Shown here: positions 8,359 through 16,427 of the stretch, piece by piece
Position numbering within the stretch: the first letter of the stretch is position 1
Layout of the letters: each line of letters starts with the position of its first letter
Assembly: GCF_002369955.1 (NCBI RefSeq)
Contig: NZ_AP014564.1
Location: 1,408,951 to 1,472,950 of the forward strand
Reading direction: 5' to 3'
Origin: Ichthyobacterium seriolicida
Lineage (GTDB): Bacteria; Bacteroidota; Bacteroidia; Flavobacteriales; Ichthyobacteriaceae
DNA: 64,000 bases
Program-made: the position numbers and the translations under genes
Notes under the pieces: generated by a model
Told to the model about the DNA's origin: nothing
The model's database searches: none
The model's input: the letters and a program-made list of their open reading frames with translations, nothing else

Positions 8359-8901
8359 ATGTTTAGAAAAGCACTAATAATTATTCTCCTATTGACTTTA
8401 ATATCTTGTAAATATAATCCGTATAGCCTAGAAACACATCAAAGTAATCTAGAAGTAATAAAACAGGGCGTTATAGATCCAGAACTAGTAGGTATTTGGG
8501 CTAAGACTCCTATACCTGGATTAAAAATTGATAGTATAAAAATATACATTTTTAGAAAAGATAAGGTGTTTAATGAAAAGGTGATTTATTATAAAAAACT
8601 CAAAGAGTTTAAGTGTGATAATTCGTATGAAGGTAATTTACTCTGGGCATTAGAATCTCTAAAATCTGAAGGGGTTGTTTATAGTATGTTTGAAAAATAT
8701 GTACTTGGGAAAACTTCATTTTTAGAAAGAGTTGATTATTTAATTAGAAATGATACACTTTATTGGGGTGGAGTAAAAAACAAATTTGATACTAAATCTA
8801 AGTTCATGAAATTAGAGAAATACAATAGGGAAATGTATGATAAACTATTAAAAACAGATCTTCCTTGCATGGACTCTATAAGCGATATAAATAGTAACTA
8901 A
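8359..8901 (+). CDS. Small lipoprotein, tandem copy 3 of 3
   Basis: The 180-residue third paralogue has lipobox LISC (Cys17). It differs from the others near residues 113-119 (EKYVLGKTSF in place of ENYIPGDPSF) and in its last residues (SISDINSN in place of LSTIYDN). It lies only 12 bp upstream of the hydrolase-like lipoprotein gene with no terminator between, so these two are almost certainly co-transcribed; copies 1 and 2 are separated from it by long repeated spacers. This pairing suggests that the family member physically adjacent to the hydrolase is the original partner and the others are later duplicates. Function not known. Confidence 0.8.
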   Translation: MFRKALIIILLLTLISCKYNPYSLETHQSNLEVIKQGVIDPELVGIWAKTPIPGLKIDSIKIYIFRKDKVFNEKVIYYKKLKEFKCDNSYEGNLLWALESLKSEGVVYSMFEKYVLGKTSFLERVDYLIRNDTLYWGGVKNKFDTKSKFMKLEKYNREMYDKLLKTDLPCMDSISDINSN

Positions 8902-8913
8902 ATATATTAAAAA

Positions 8914-10461
8914 ATGAAATCAAAAAAAATCTATCATAGTGTAATCTACTTATTACTTCTGACTTTATTTTTCTTTTCTTGCTCCAAAGATGATATAAAT
9001 TTAAAAGTAGACAAGCCAAAAAGAAATAATATTTCTAAATCCACTCTAAGAAGTGAAAATATTCAACAATCAGGTATAAATCAAGACATTTTTTATGTAA
9101 AAAGAGTTGAAGCAGCATTATTTAAAAATATAAAAACTAAGGATTTATCATCTAGAAATTCCTTTGAAAAGAGATTGTTAAATATCTTCGATCAAGATAT
9201 AGTAGAAAAAAATGGAAAAGAAATTAAGATAAGTGACTTAGAAGGAAGAGAGTTGGATATGTTTTTAATGGAATATGTGAAATCAGAGGTAAACTCCGTA
9301 GAGCTATCCGATAAAAAAGAGATGTTATTGTATTCTAGTATAGCAGATACATATAGGGATAATTTTGGTTTTTTATTAGATAAAAATACTGATAAACTTA
9401 TTATTAATGATAAGATTTCTATGTACAGTAATAATCTCCAAAACAAAAATTCCAAAAACTATATTAGAAGTTATAGTTCTTTGGTAGAGAATAAAATAAC
9501 AGATTCACAATTACGTAGTCTATCTGATTTAACTGAAAAAGTTTCAAAAGAGTTAAATAAAATCAACGAAGAGATTTATCATAAAGACCGAGCTAATATT
9601 AGTAGTTCCCGTTATCCAACGACTGATGAAGTAGATGATCCACTATTTGATCAATATAAAAAAGATTACAAGCCACCAAGTTCTGCTCTATCTAAACCAA
9701 CTGGTAATCCACCTCCTGATCCTCCAATTTATAATCCAACTAATAATCTAATTCCTGATATATTTTATCCTGGTAAATTATTTTTTAGTTGTTCATTTTA
9801 TTACGGTAAATCTTCTTCTTCTAAGAAAAAACAAAAAAAATATGATAGAGTTAAACTTTTAGAATTCTTAAGAGCTACTGATAGAAAGGGTAGACGAGGC
9901 AGGATATTAGTTGAGTTGGCTTGTGTAGGTCATACTGGCATATATACTAACACAAATACATACAATATTAGAAATGATATTTATTACAATGGTGGTGGCG
10001 AAGTAAGGAAAAATAACTATACTTTGTCAATAGGAGCTTTTGATACGAATAATGTTGGTGTTATTAATGAAGATGTTAAAGTATGGGGAAGTAAAAATAC
10101 ATATAAGTATATAATGTCTGTAGGACGTAGAAAACGGGTATGGAGTTGGGTCTCATGGTTTACTTTTGGATTAGTTGATGCTGGATTTAGAGAAATTAGA
10201 TCATACGAATATGATAGAATAGCATCTACCGCTGAAGATTTGAGAGGATATGGGTATATACTTGATGCTTGGGGTTATGACTATGCTAGAGGGTTTTGGG
10301 AAAATTATACATATTACCGAGGTTTTACATGTTCAACTCTTGTATGGTATTGTATTTTAGAAGGTGCTGGAATTGATATAGGTTCTTGGTGGACAACTAC
10401 TATAAGCCCAGATGGTGTTTATCATTCTACTAATACGAGGAAAATTACAAGTTTTTATTAA
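8914..10461 (+). CDS. Surface lipoprotein with permuted NlpC/P60 (YiiX-like) hydrolase domain
   Basis: The 515-residue product has an SPII signal with lipobox FFSC (Cys23) followed by SKDD, which fits the surface lipoprotein export signal described for Flavobacteriia. Residues 25-300 are polar and low-complexity, ending in a Pro-rich linker (about 254-283). The C-terminal ~200 residues carry GHTGIY (His340) and, much later, RGFTCSTLVWYC (Cys473) then ISPDGVYHS. The order His before Cys, with GHxGIY and CSxLV motifs, is that of permuted papain-fold hydrolases of the YiiX/LRAT-like NlpC/P60 group, which act on peptidoglycan amide bonds or on lipids. Catalysis is inferred, not shown. Upstream are three small lipoprotein genes, the nearest 12 bp away. 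A terminator-like hairpin lies 66 bp after the stop. Confidence 0.72.
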   Translation: MKSKKIYHSVIYLLLLTLFFFSCSKDDINLKVDKPKRNNISKSTLRSENIQQSGINQDIFYVKRVEAALFKNIKTKDLSSRNSFEKRLLNIFDQDIVEKNGKEIKISDLEGRELDMFLMEYVKSEVNSVELSDKKEMLLYSSIADTYRDNFGFLLDKNTDKLIINDKISMYSNNLQNKNSKNYIRSYSSLVENKITDSQLRSLSDLTEKVSKELNKINEEIYHKDRANISSSRYPTTDEVDDPLFDQYKKDYKPPSSALSKPTGNPPPDPPIYNPTNNLIPDIFYPGKLFFSCSFYYGKSSSSKKKQKKYDRVKLLEFLRATDRKGRRGRILVELACVGHTGIYTNTNTYNIRNDIYYNGGGEVRKNNYTLSIGAFDTNNVGVINEDVKVWGSKNTYKYIMSVGRRKRVWSWVSWFTFGLVDAGFREIRSYEYDRIASTAEDLRGYGYILDAWGYDYARGFWENYTYYRGFTCSTLVWYCILEGAGIDIGSWWTTTISPDGVYHSTNTRKITSFY

Positions 10462-10526
10462 TACATTTGTAGTCTCTACTTTGGCGGAGAAGTCCCACCC
10501 AAAGAGAGCTAAAATGGTATCAAAAC

Positions 10527-10563
10527 CAAAGAAAGGGGTGTTTTTTAATATCCCTTTTCTTTT
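10527..10563. terminator. Hairpin terminator between convergent transcripts
   Basis: AAAGAAAGGGG, a 12-base AT-rich loop and CCCTTTTCTTTT form a GC-cored stem with a one-base bulge, A-rich on one side and T-rich on the other. It sits after the hydrolase gene and could serve both that gene and the leftward cysteine desulfurase gene. Confidence 0.6.
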
Positions 10564-10611
10564 ATGTCTTAAATACAATACCCATCATAGAAACCGTTTA
10601 GAAAAAAAATA

Positions 10612-10684
10612 CTTCCTTAGAAATACTGAATAAAACAATACCTTTAACCTGAAAAATTCATATGACTATGAATAATCTGGGTTA
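10612..10684 (+). repeat. Right-end fragment of the ~219 bp element (family 2)
   Basis: The segment from TTCCTTAGAAATACT to CTATGAATAATCTGGGTTA matches the right third of the element at 13851-14069 with few changes. The left end is missing. The rest of the 10462-10760 gap holds the hairpin terminator and no gene. Confidence 0.65.
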
Positions 10685-10760
10685 ATCTATATTTTTTTAA
10701 GAGGCTAATTATTTGTAACTCAAATTATTGATTAATAAGTTTTGAGATACGCTTTAAACT

Positions 10761-11900
10761 TTATTTATAAATCTCTTTTAACACTTCTATTACGTAGTCT
10801 ATTTCTTCTCTCAAAGAAAATTTACTGAAGGAAAATCTAACTGAAGTTCTATTTTCTAAGTTTAAACCTAAAGAATCTAATACATAATATGGAGAGCTAG
10901 CTCCAGAGCAACAAGCGCTCCCAGATGATGAAGCTATTCCTTTTATATCTAAAGAAAATTGGAGCATCCCTATTTTTTTAGGAGGTAACATTACGTTTAG
11001 TAATGTGTATAGGCTTTTTTTCATATTGGCAGATTCTCCATTAAATCCTATTCCTTCAATATTTTTTTTCAGTTCTTTTATCATATAGAGTTTTATGTCT
11101 TCTATATGTCTTCTGTGTTCATCTAAATTTAGATAGGCAATCTCTATTGCTTTGCCAAGACCTACAATACCAAAAAGATTTTCTGTTCCTCCTCTTTTGC
11201 CTCTTTCTTGACTTCCTCCGCATAATACTGATTTCACATTGTTTGTATTATTTATGTAGATGAATCCTACTCCCTTTGGACCGTGGATTTTATGTGCAGA
11301 ACAAGTTATAAAATCTATATTTAATTCGCTCAAATCGAAATTGTAATGCCCTATGCTTTGAATAGTATCAGAGTGTAATAAGGCCCCATGCTTGCTACAT
11401 AATTCGCTAACCATATTTAGATCTAAAAGGTTACCTATTTCATTATTACTATGCATTAGAGACACTAAAGTCTTTGTATTTTTTTCTTTTAAAGATTCTT
11501 CTAGATGGTTTAAATCTACATTTCCATATTTATCTAAATTTAGATATACAACCTCTATATCATATAAATTTTTAACCCTTTCTACGACGTATTTTACTGA
11601 TGAATGCTCTATAGTCGAAGTTATTATTCTCTTTACTCCCAAATCGTGTATGGACATTAAAATGGCTGTATTATTCGATTCTGTTCCTCCAGATGTGAAG
11701 ATTATTTCACCTGTATTTGTGTTGAATTGTTTTGATATTAATTTTCTGACAGACTCTATAATAGTCTTAGATTCTCTCCCTAAGGAATGTATGGAAGAGG
11801 GATTTCCAAAATTCACTTCCATTGAGTCTTTCATAGCTTTTAATACTTCTGGGGCTAATGGTGTTGTAGCAGCATTATCTAAGTAGACTTTTTTTATCAT
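10761..11900 (-). CDS. Cysteine desulfurase (NifS/IscS type)
   Basis: A PLP enzyme that removes sulfur from L-cysteine to form alanine and an enzyme persulfide, feeding Fe-S clusters and tRNA thiolation. The 379-residue length is normal. It begins MIKKVYLDNAATTPLAPEV, the PLP lysine is in SAHKIHGPKGVGF (Lys204), and the persulfide cysteine is in SSGSACCSG (Cys330, followed unusually by a second Cys). The compact loop around this cysteine and the C-terminal RTSVRFSFSKF are typical of group I desulfurases (IscS/NifS) rather than SufS. No iscU or sufE is nearby; the downstream neighbour in transcription is the convergent surface-gene region, and argS lies 20 bp upstream on the same strand, probably co-transcribed. 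Confidence 0.9.
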   Translation of the reverse strand: MIKKVYLDNAATTPLAPEVLKAMKDSMEVNFGNPSSIHSLGRESKTIIESVRKLISKQFNTNTGEIIFTSGGTESNNTAILMSIHDLGVKRIITSTIEHSSVKYVVERVKNLYDIEVVYLNLDKYGNVDLNHLEESLKEKNTKTLVSLMHSNNEIGNLLDLNMVSELCSKHGALLHSDTIQSIGHYNFDLSELNIDFITCSAHKIHGPKGVGFIYINNTNNVKSVLCGGSQERGKRGGTENLFGIVGLGKAIEIAYLNLDEHRRHIEDIKLYMIKELKKNIEGIGFNGESANMKKSLYTLLNVMLPPKKIGMLQFSLDIKGIASSSGSACCSGASSPYYVLDSLGLNLENRTSVRFSFSKFSLREEIDYVIEVLKEIYK

Positions 11901-11920
11901 TGCTCATATATATTTTTAGA

Positions 11921-13705
11921 TTACATCCTCTTTGGCATTTTTATTCCTAATAGACGCATGCTAGATTTAATAATATTAGCTACTAGGTCTGATAACTGTA
12001 TCCTAAATAACCTTTCATTTTTATTCGTACAGTTTAGTATAGGGGTGCTTTGATAAAAGGTATTGTAGGTTTTTACCAATTCGTAAACGAAATTGCATAC
12101 TAGTGATGGATTATAGGTTTCAGCTGATTTTTTTATTATTTCCCCATACTCTATAACGCATTTTATTATGTCTTTTTCTTTTTCTAGAAGATCGATGTTT
12201 TCTATATTTAAGGTCTCTTTTATATCTCCATTGTATTTCTTTAAAATGGATTGTATTCTCACATAGGTATACTGTATAAAAGGTCCTGTATTACCATTAA
12301 AATCTATAGATTTTTCAGGGTCGAATACAATTCTCTTTTTAGGTTCTACTTTTAATAAATGATACTTCAATGCCCCAGTGCCTATAATCTCATAGAGTTG
12401 CTCTTTTTCTTTTTCATCGTATAATTCTAATTTTCCTAGTTGTTCAGAGATGCTTTTTGCAGTTTGTTTCATTTCTATTAGGATATCATCGGCATCTACT
12501 ACTGTACCTTCCCTAGATTTCATTTTTCCAGAAGGCAAGTCTACCATTCCATAGGATAAATGATACATTTTATTCGCCCATGCATATCCCATCTTTTCTA
12601 AGATCAAAAACAAAACCTTAAAATGGTATTCTTGTTCATTGCCAACTGTATATACATTTATATCCGCATCGAATTCTTCTGATCTTTTTATGGCAGTTCC
12701 AATATCTTGAGTTATGTATACAGAGGTTCCGTCAGATCGTAATAGGAGTTTTTTGTCTAATCCATCCTCTGTTAAATCTATCCATATAGATCCGTCCTTT
12801 TCTTTGTAAAATATACCTTTTTTTAGGCCGTATTCTACTATTTCTCTGCCTATTTTGTAGGTGTCACTCTCATAGTAATTTTTATCAAAATCTACTCCCA
12901 ACAATTTATAAGTCTCTTCAAATCCATCTAAAACCCATTTATTCATCATATTCCAAAGATCTAGAGTTTCTCTATCTCCCTTTTCCCATTTTAACAACAT
13001 CTTTTTTGCCTCAATTAATATAGGAGCGTTAGTTTTTGCAAAATCTAAATCTTTTCCCTCTGATAATAATTCTTGAATTTCTCGATTATATACCTCATTA
13101 AATACAACGTAGTATTTTCCAACTAGTTTATCTCCTTTTATCCCCGTTGAACATGGATTTTCATTATTTCCATATTTTTTCCAAGCCAACATAGATTTGC
13201 AAATATGTATTCCTCTGTCGTTTATTATTTGGGTTTTATATACTTTTTTGCCAGAATATTTTAAAATTTCTGCTACTGAATAACCTAATAAATTATTTCT
13301 TATGTGTCCTAAATGTAGAGGCTTATTAGTATTAGGAGATGAGTACTCTAGTACAACCTTTTGGGAATTTTCATCTGTTGCTGTAGAACCATAGTTTTGG
13401 TCGTGTTTTACACTGTCGAAAAATAACAAGTAATATTTTGTGCTTATTACTAGGTTTAAAAAGCCATTTACAACATTGTAATTAGATACTATGTCGGATT
13501 CTTCTATCAGTTTTTCACCTATTTCCCTTGCTGTGAGCTCAGGTGATTTTTTAGAATATTTAGTAAATGGGAAAGTTACTAAGGTTATGTCTCCTATAAA
13601 TTCAGTTCTAGTGTTTTGAAAGTTGATGTTGCTATTGTCTGATAGATCGTATAGTTTGTTTAGTATAACACATACTTTTTCTTTTAATATTTTGTTTATT
13701 TCCAT
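11921..13705 (-). CDS. argS: Arginyl-tRNA synthetase
   Basis: This class I synthetase charges tRNA-Arg with arginine in the cytoplasm. The HIGH motif appears as KPLHLGHIRNN and the KMSKS-equivalent as PSGKMKSREGT. The C-terminal DALR anticodon-binding domain is present, ending in RLLGIKMPKRM, a standard ArgS ending. An upstream in-frame ATG at 13744 would add 13 residues (RFKSYFFSTKHS) that do not resemble the family N-terminus; starting at 13705 gives MEINKILKEKVCVILNKLYD, which fits other ArgS proteins and a length of 594 residues. The N-terminal Add1 tRNA-binding domain follows directly. It precedes the cysteine desulfurase gene by 20 bp. Confidence 0.93.
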   Translation of the reverse strand: MEINKILKEKVCVILNKLYDLSDNSNINFQNTRTEFIGDITLVTFPFTKYSKKSPELTAREIGEKLIEESDIVSNYNVVNGFLNLVISTKYYLLFFDSVKHDQNYGSTATDENSQKVVLEYSSPNTNKPLHLGHIRNNLLGYSVAEILKYSGKKVYKTQIINDRGIHICKSMLAWKKYGNNENPCSTGIKGDKLVGKYYVVFNEVYNREIQELLSEGKDLDFAKTNAPILIEAKKMLLKWEKGDRETLDLWNMMNKWVLDGFEETYKLLGVDFDKNYYESDTYKIGREIVEYGLKKGIFYKEKDGSIWIDLTEDGLDKKLLLRSDGTSVYITQDIGTAIKRSEEFDADINVYTVGNEQEYHFKVLFLILEKMGYAWANKMYHLSYGMVDLPSGKMKSREGTVVDADDILIEMKQTAKSISEQLGKLELYDEKEKEQLYEIIGTGALKYHLLKVEPKKRIVFDPEKSIDFNGNTGPFIQYTYVRIQSILKKYNGDIKETLNIENIDLLEKEKDIIKCVIEYGEIIKKSAETYNPSLVCNFVYELVKTYNTFYQSTPILNCTNKNERLFRIQLSDLVANIIKSSMRLLGIKMPKRM

Positions 13706-13783
13706 TGAATGTTTTGTAGAAAAAAAATAGGATTTAAATCTCAAAAGGAGCTTAGATTCAGCAAAGTTATAGTTAATATTTAA

Positions 13784-13840
13784 TTAACCTGGATTATTCA
13801 TAGTCATATTAAAATAGGTTAGATATGATATTTTTTCGTT
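13784..13840 (+). repeat. Left-end fragment of the family 2-like element
   Basis: TTAACCTGGATTATTCATAG and the following ~35 bases match the fragment at 5993-6046. It abuts the complete element at 13851. The remainder of the 13706-14281 gap holds that complete element and AT-rich DNA in which I see no gene. Confidence 0.6.
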
Positions 13841-13850
13841 AACCTTTTTG

Positions 13851-14069
13851 TTAACCCAGATTATTCATGGTTATATTCCAATATTTGATATGAAGTGTTA
13901 ATTTTAAAGGTTTTTAAGGAAATCTAGACCACTTTAGATATTCCCCGAAAATGAGGAATAAAAATACATTTTTTATAGACTGAGTTAGATTGATAATTCC
14001 TTAGAAATACTCTATAAAAACGATAGGTCTAACCTGAAAAAGTCATATGACTATGAATAATCTGGGTTA
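13851..14069 (+). mobile_element. 219 bp miniature inverted-repeat element (family 2), copy a
   Basis: The ends read TTAACCCAGATTATTCATGG and, inverted, CTATGAATAATCTGGGTTA. There is no coding capacity. Copies of the same length lie at 16022-16240 (same orientation) and 40218-40434 (opposite orientation), sharing the internal blocks TTCCCC(A/G)AAAATGAGGAATA and TTAGAAATACT. Confidence 0.8.
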
Positions 14070-14281
14070 GATTTCGACTAAATCGATATCATAAGCATAA
14101 AAAAGCCCAAAACTAAAGGGGTATTTCCTTAAATATAATTTAAATTACAAGGAGTAATATTTTTTTAAACACTTAAGGTAAAACTACTAAATTCGTACAT
14201 ATGCTAACTCATACTAGAAAGCTTGAAGATTGTCAGTGATTTATCTGTAAATCAGGTTTTTAGTTTATTATTTTAAATATT

Positions 14282-15904
14282 ATGAAGTCAAAAATTTTAC
14301 TGTTTTATTTATTTGTTTTTCAAATTATGTCCTTTACTTCTTGTTCAAAAGAAGAAAAAGTGGAAGAAGTAGAAAATACTTCAGATACTGTTTCTTTACT
14401 TTCTTTCAGTTTGAAATTTGATTCTGATAAGAATAATGGTCTGAGTAAAGATATAGAAGGAGTTGTCAATTCTGAAGATTCTACTAAGATATCTGTTGTT
14501 TTACCTTATAGGAAAAGAGAATTAAGAAAAAATTTAGTTCCTACAATAAAGTTTGTAGGTAAAAAAATAGAACCTGACCCTAGTGAAAGTAGAGATTTTA
14601 CAAACCCTGTAGCTTTTACAATTACTTCTGAAAAAGGAAAATCTAAAACCTATACAGTAACTGTTTCTGTATTACCCGAGAATACTGAAAATGAAATATT
14701 ATCATTTAGTATTACAAAACCTAATGGGGTGAAAGCGAAAATATCGACAAGTATAGATGAAATAAATTCAATTATATCTATATCACTAACAGATTTATCT
14801 TACTATGATTTAGCAAAAATAACAAACGTAGTGCCATCAATAGAGATTTCAAACCTTGCTTCTATATATCCTAATTCTAATGATTATATAGACCTTTCAA
14901 AGACAGAATCTGTGAAATACAGAGTAACAGCAGGGAACGGAGAAACTAAAGATTACACTGTGACTATTACGCATCATGAGTTTAAGAAATTTATTTCTAA
15001 GTGGAAAACTACTTCAAACAACGAACAAATAAAATTGCCTATTTACGATGGTGGAGAATATGACTTTACAGTAGATTGGGGCGATGGTTCAGAAAAGCAA
15101 AAAGTTACTTCTCATACTGGAGCTTCACATACTTATACAACAGCAGGTAAGTACACCATTACTATTACAGGAAAAATAGAAGGTTTTAACTTTGGTAAAG
15201 TCTTCAATTGTATAAGAACTAATCCTTATAGTTTTGATAAGTCTTCTGGTGATTATCCGAGTCCTGGTTGTTCTGATACAGACAAGATAATAGATATTTC
15301 ATCTTGGGGTGATCTGAAATTACTCAACAGTATTGAATATACAAAAGATCGTAAATCTAAATATTATGGAAGTTTTGAGGAATGTTCCAAGTTAGTAACT
15401 TTACCTATGGAAGTGCCTAATTTAGAGGGGGTTACTAATATAGCACGGATGTTTTCAGGAGCTAAAGCTTTCAATGGAAATATAGGCAGTTGGAATGTTT
15501 CTAAGGTTACTAATATGGCATATATGTTTCATAAAGCTGAAGCTTTTAATCAAAATATAAGCAGTTGGACTGTTTCTAAGGTTACTAATATGGAAAGTAT
15601 GTTTGAAAATGCTACATCTTTCGATCAAAATATAGGCATTTGGAATGTTTCTAATGTTACTAATATGGTAAGTATGTTTAAGGTCGCTAAATCTTTCAAT
15701 GGAAATATAGGCAGTTGGAATGTTTCTAATGTTATTCATAGGCTAGAGATGTTTTATTTTGCTAAAAATTTTAATCAAGATTTAAGTTCTTGGGATTTGC
15801 CATATAATGGAATTCAAAATTTTAGTTTAATGTTTCGACGTTCAGGAATGCCTTATATTGAAGGCGCTGCTAACAGCAAGCATCCTGAAAACAAATCTAA
15901 ATAG
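14282..15904 (+). CDS. BspA-like DUF285 repeat lipoprotein with PKD-like domain
   Basis: The 540-residue product has an SPII signal (lipobox FTSC, Cys21) followed by SKEE, which fits the Flavobacteriia surface-export signal, so it is probably displayed on the cell surface. Two DUF5018-like Ig-type domains fill about 35-230 (each ending with TYTVTVSV or DYTVTIT). A PKD-like domain follows (VDWGDGSEKQKVTSHTGASH, about 260-300). The C-terminal 150 residues hold DUF285 leucine-rich-like repeats of about 25 residues: MF..A..FN.NI.SWNVS.VTNM, five in a row. DUF285 proteins (BspA/mycoplasma-type) are usually adhesins. No operon partner is visible: it is followed by a strong terminator and preceded by mobile-element DNA. 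Confidence 0.85.
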   Translation: MKSKILLFYLFVFQIMSFTSCSKEEKVEEVENTSDTVSLLSFSLKFDSDKNNGLSKDIEGVVNSEDSTKISVVLPYRKRELRKNLVPTIKFVGKKIEPDPSESRDFTNPVAFTITSEKGKSKTYTVTVSVLPENTENEILSFSITKPNGVKAKISTSIDEINSIISISLTDLSYYDLAKITNVVPSIEISNLASIYPNSNDYIDLSKTESVKYRVTAGNGETKDYTVTITHHEFKKFISKWKTTSNNEQIKLPIYDGGEYDFTVDWGDGSEKQKVTSHTGASHTYTTAGKYTITITGKIEGFNFGKVFNCIRTNPYSFDKSSGDYPSPGCSDTDKIIDISSWGDLKLLNSIEYTKDRKSKYYGSFEECSKLVTLPMEVPNLEGVTNIARMFSGAKAFNGNIGSWNVSKVTNMAYMFHKAEAFNQNISSWTVSKVTNMESMFENATSFDQNIGIWNVSNVTNMVSMFKVAKSFNGNIGSWNVSNVIHRLEMFYFAKNFNQDLSSWDLPYNGIQNFSLMFRRSGMPYIEGAANSKHPENKSK

Positions 15905-15931
15905 TATAATTATTGATATTATTTAACGAAG

Positions 15932-15968
15932 AAGCCGTTTAGGATTGATCCTAAGCGGCTTTTTTGTT
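15932..15968 (+). terminator. Rho-independent terminator
   Basis: A 14 bp stem (AAGCCGTTTAGGAT / ATCCTAAGCGGCTT, one G-T wobble) with a 2-base loop runs directly into TTTTTTGTTTT. It lies 27 bp after the stop of the DUF285 lipoprotein gene. Confidence 0.9.
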
Positions 15969-16021
15969 TTACTTCCGTATAAACTAATTATTTACCTGAG
16001 TTGGATTAATAATTTACTTAA

Positions 16022-16240
16022 TTAATCCAGATTATTCATGGTTATATTTCAATATTTGATATGAGGTGTTAATTTTAAATGTTTTTAAGGAAATCTAGAT
16101 CACTTTAGATATTCCCCAAAAATGAGGAATAAAAACACATTGTTTATAACCTGAGTTAGATTGATAACTACTTAGAAATACTCGATAAAAATGATAGATT
16201 TAACCTGAAAAAGTCATATGACTATGAATAATTCTGGTTA
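16022..16240 (+). mobile_element. 219 bp miniature inverted-repeat element (family 2), copy b
   Basis: This copy is the same length and orientation as that at 13851-14069 and shares most of its sequence; the ends read TTAATCCAGATTATTCATGG and CTATGAATAATTCTGGTTA. No coding frame. The rest of the 15905-16427 gap holds the terminator and AT-rich leader DNA for the next gene. Confidence 0.8.
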
Positions 16241-16427
16241 AGGTCCGAGTTAGATTAAGTTAATATTTAGAGTGTAAAATTTTAAGTTAAATCCTATTAA
16301 AAATAAGATGTACATTCACGTGCCCGAAATTCTGATTTTTTATACCTATGTCAATATATTTCGCATTGAATATAAATAAATAGATAGTTGGGAGAAAAAA
16401 AATTTCTAATCTAAAATCCAAAGCTCT

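Noticed and set aside
10412-10633. 73-codon open frame after the hydrolase gene
   Set aside because: It overlaps the end of the hydrolase gene, runs through the terminator hairpin and into a repeat fragment.
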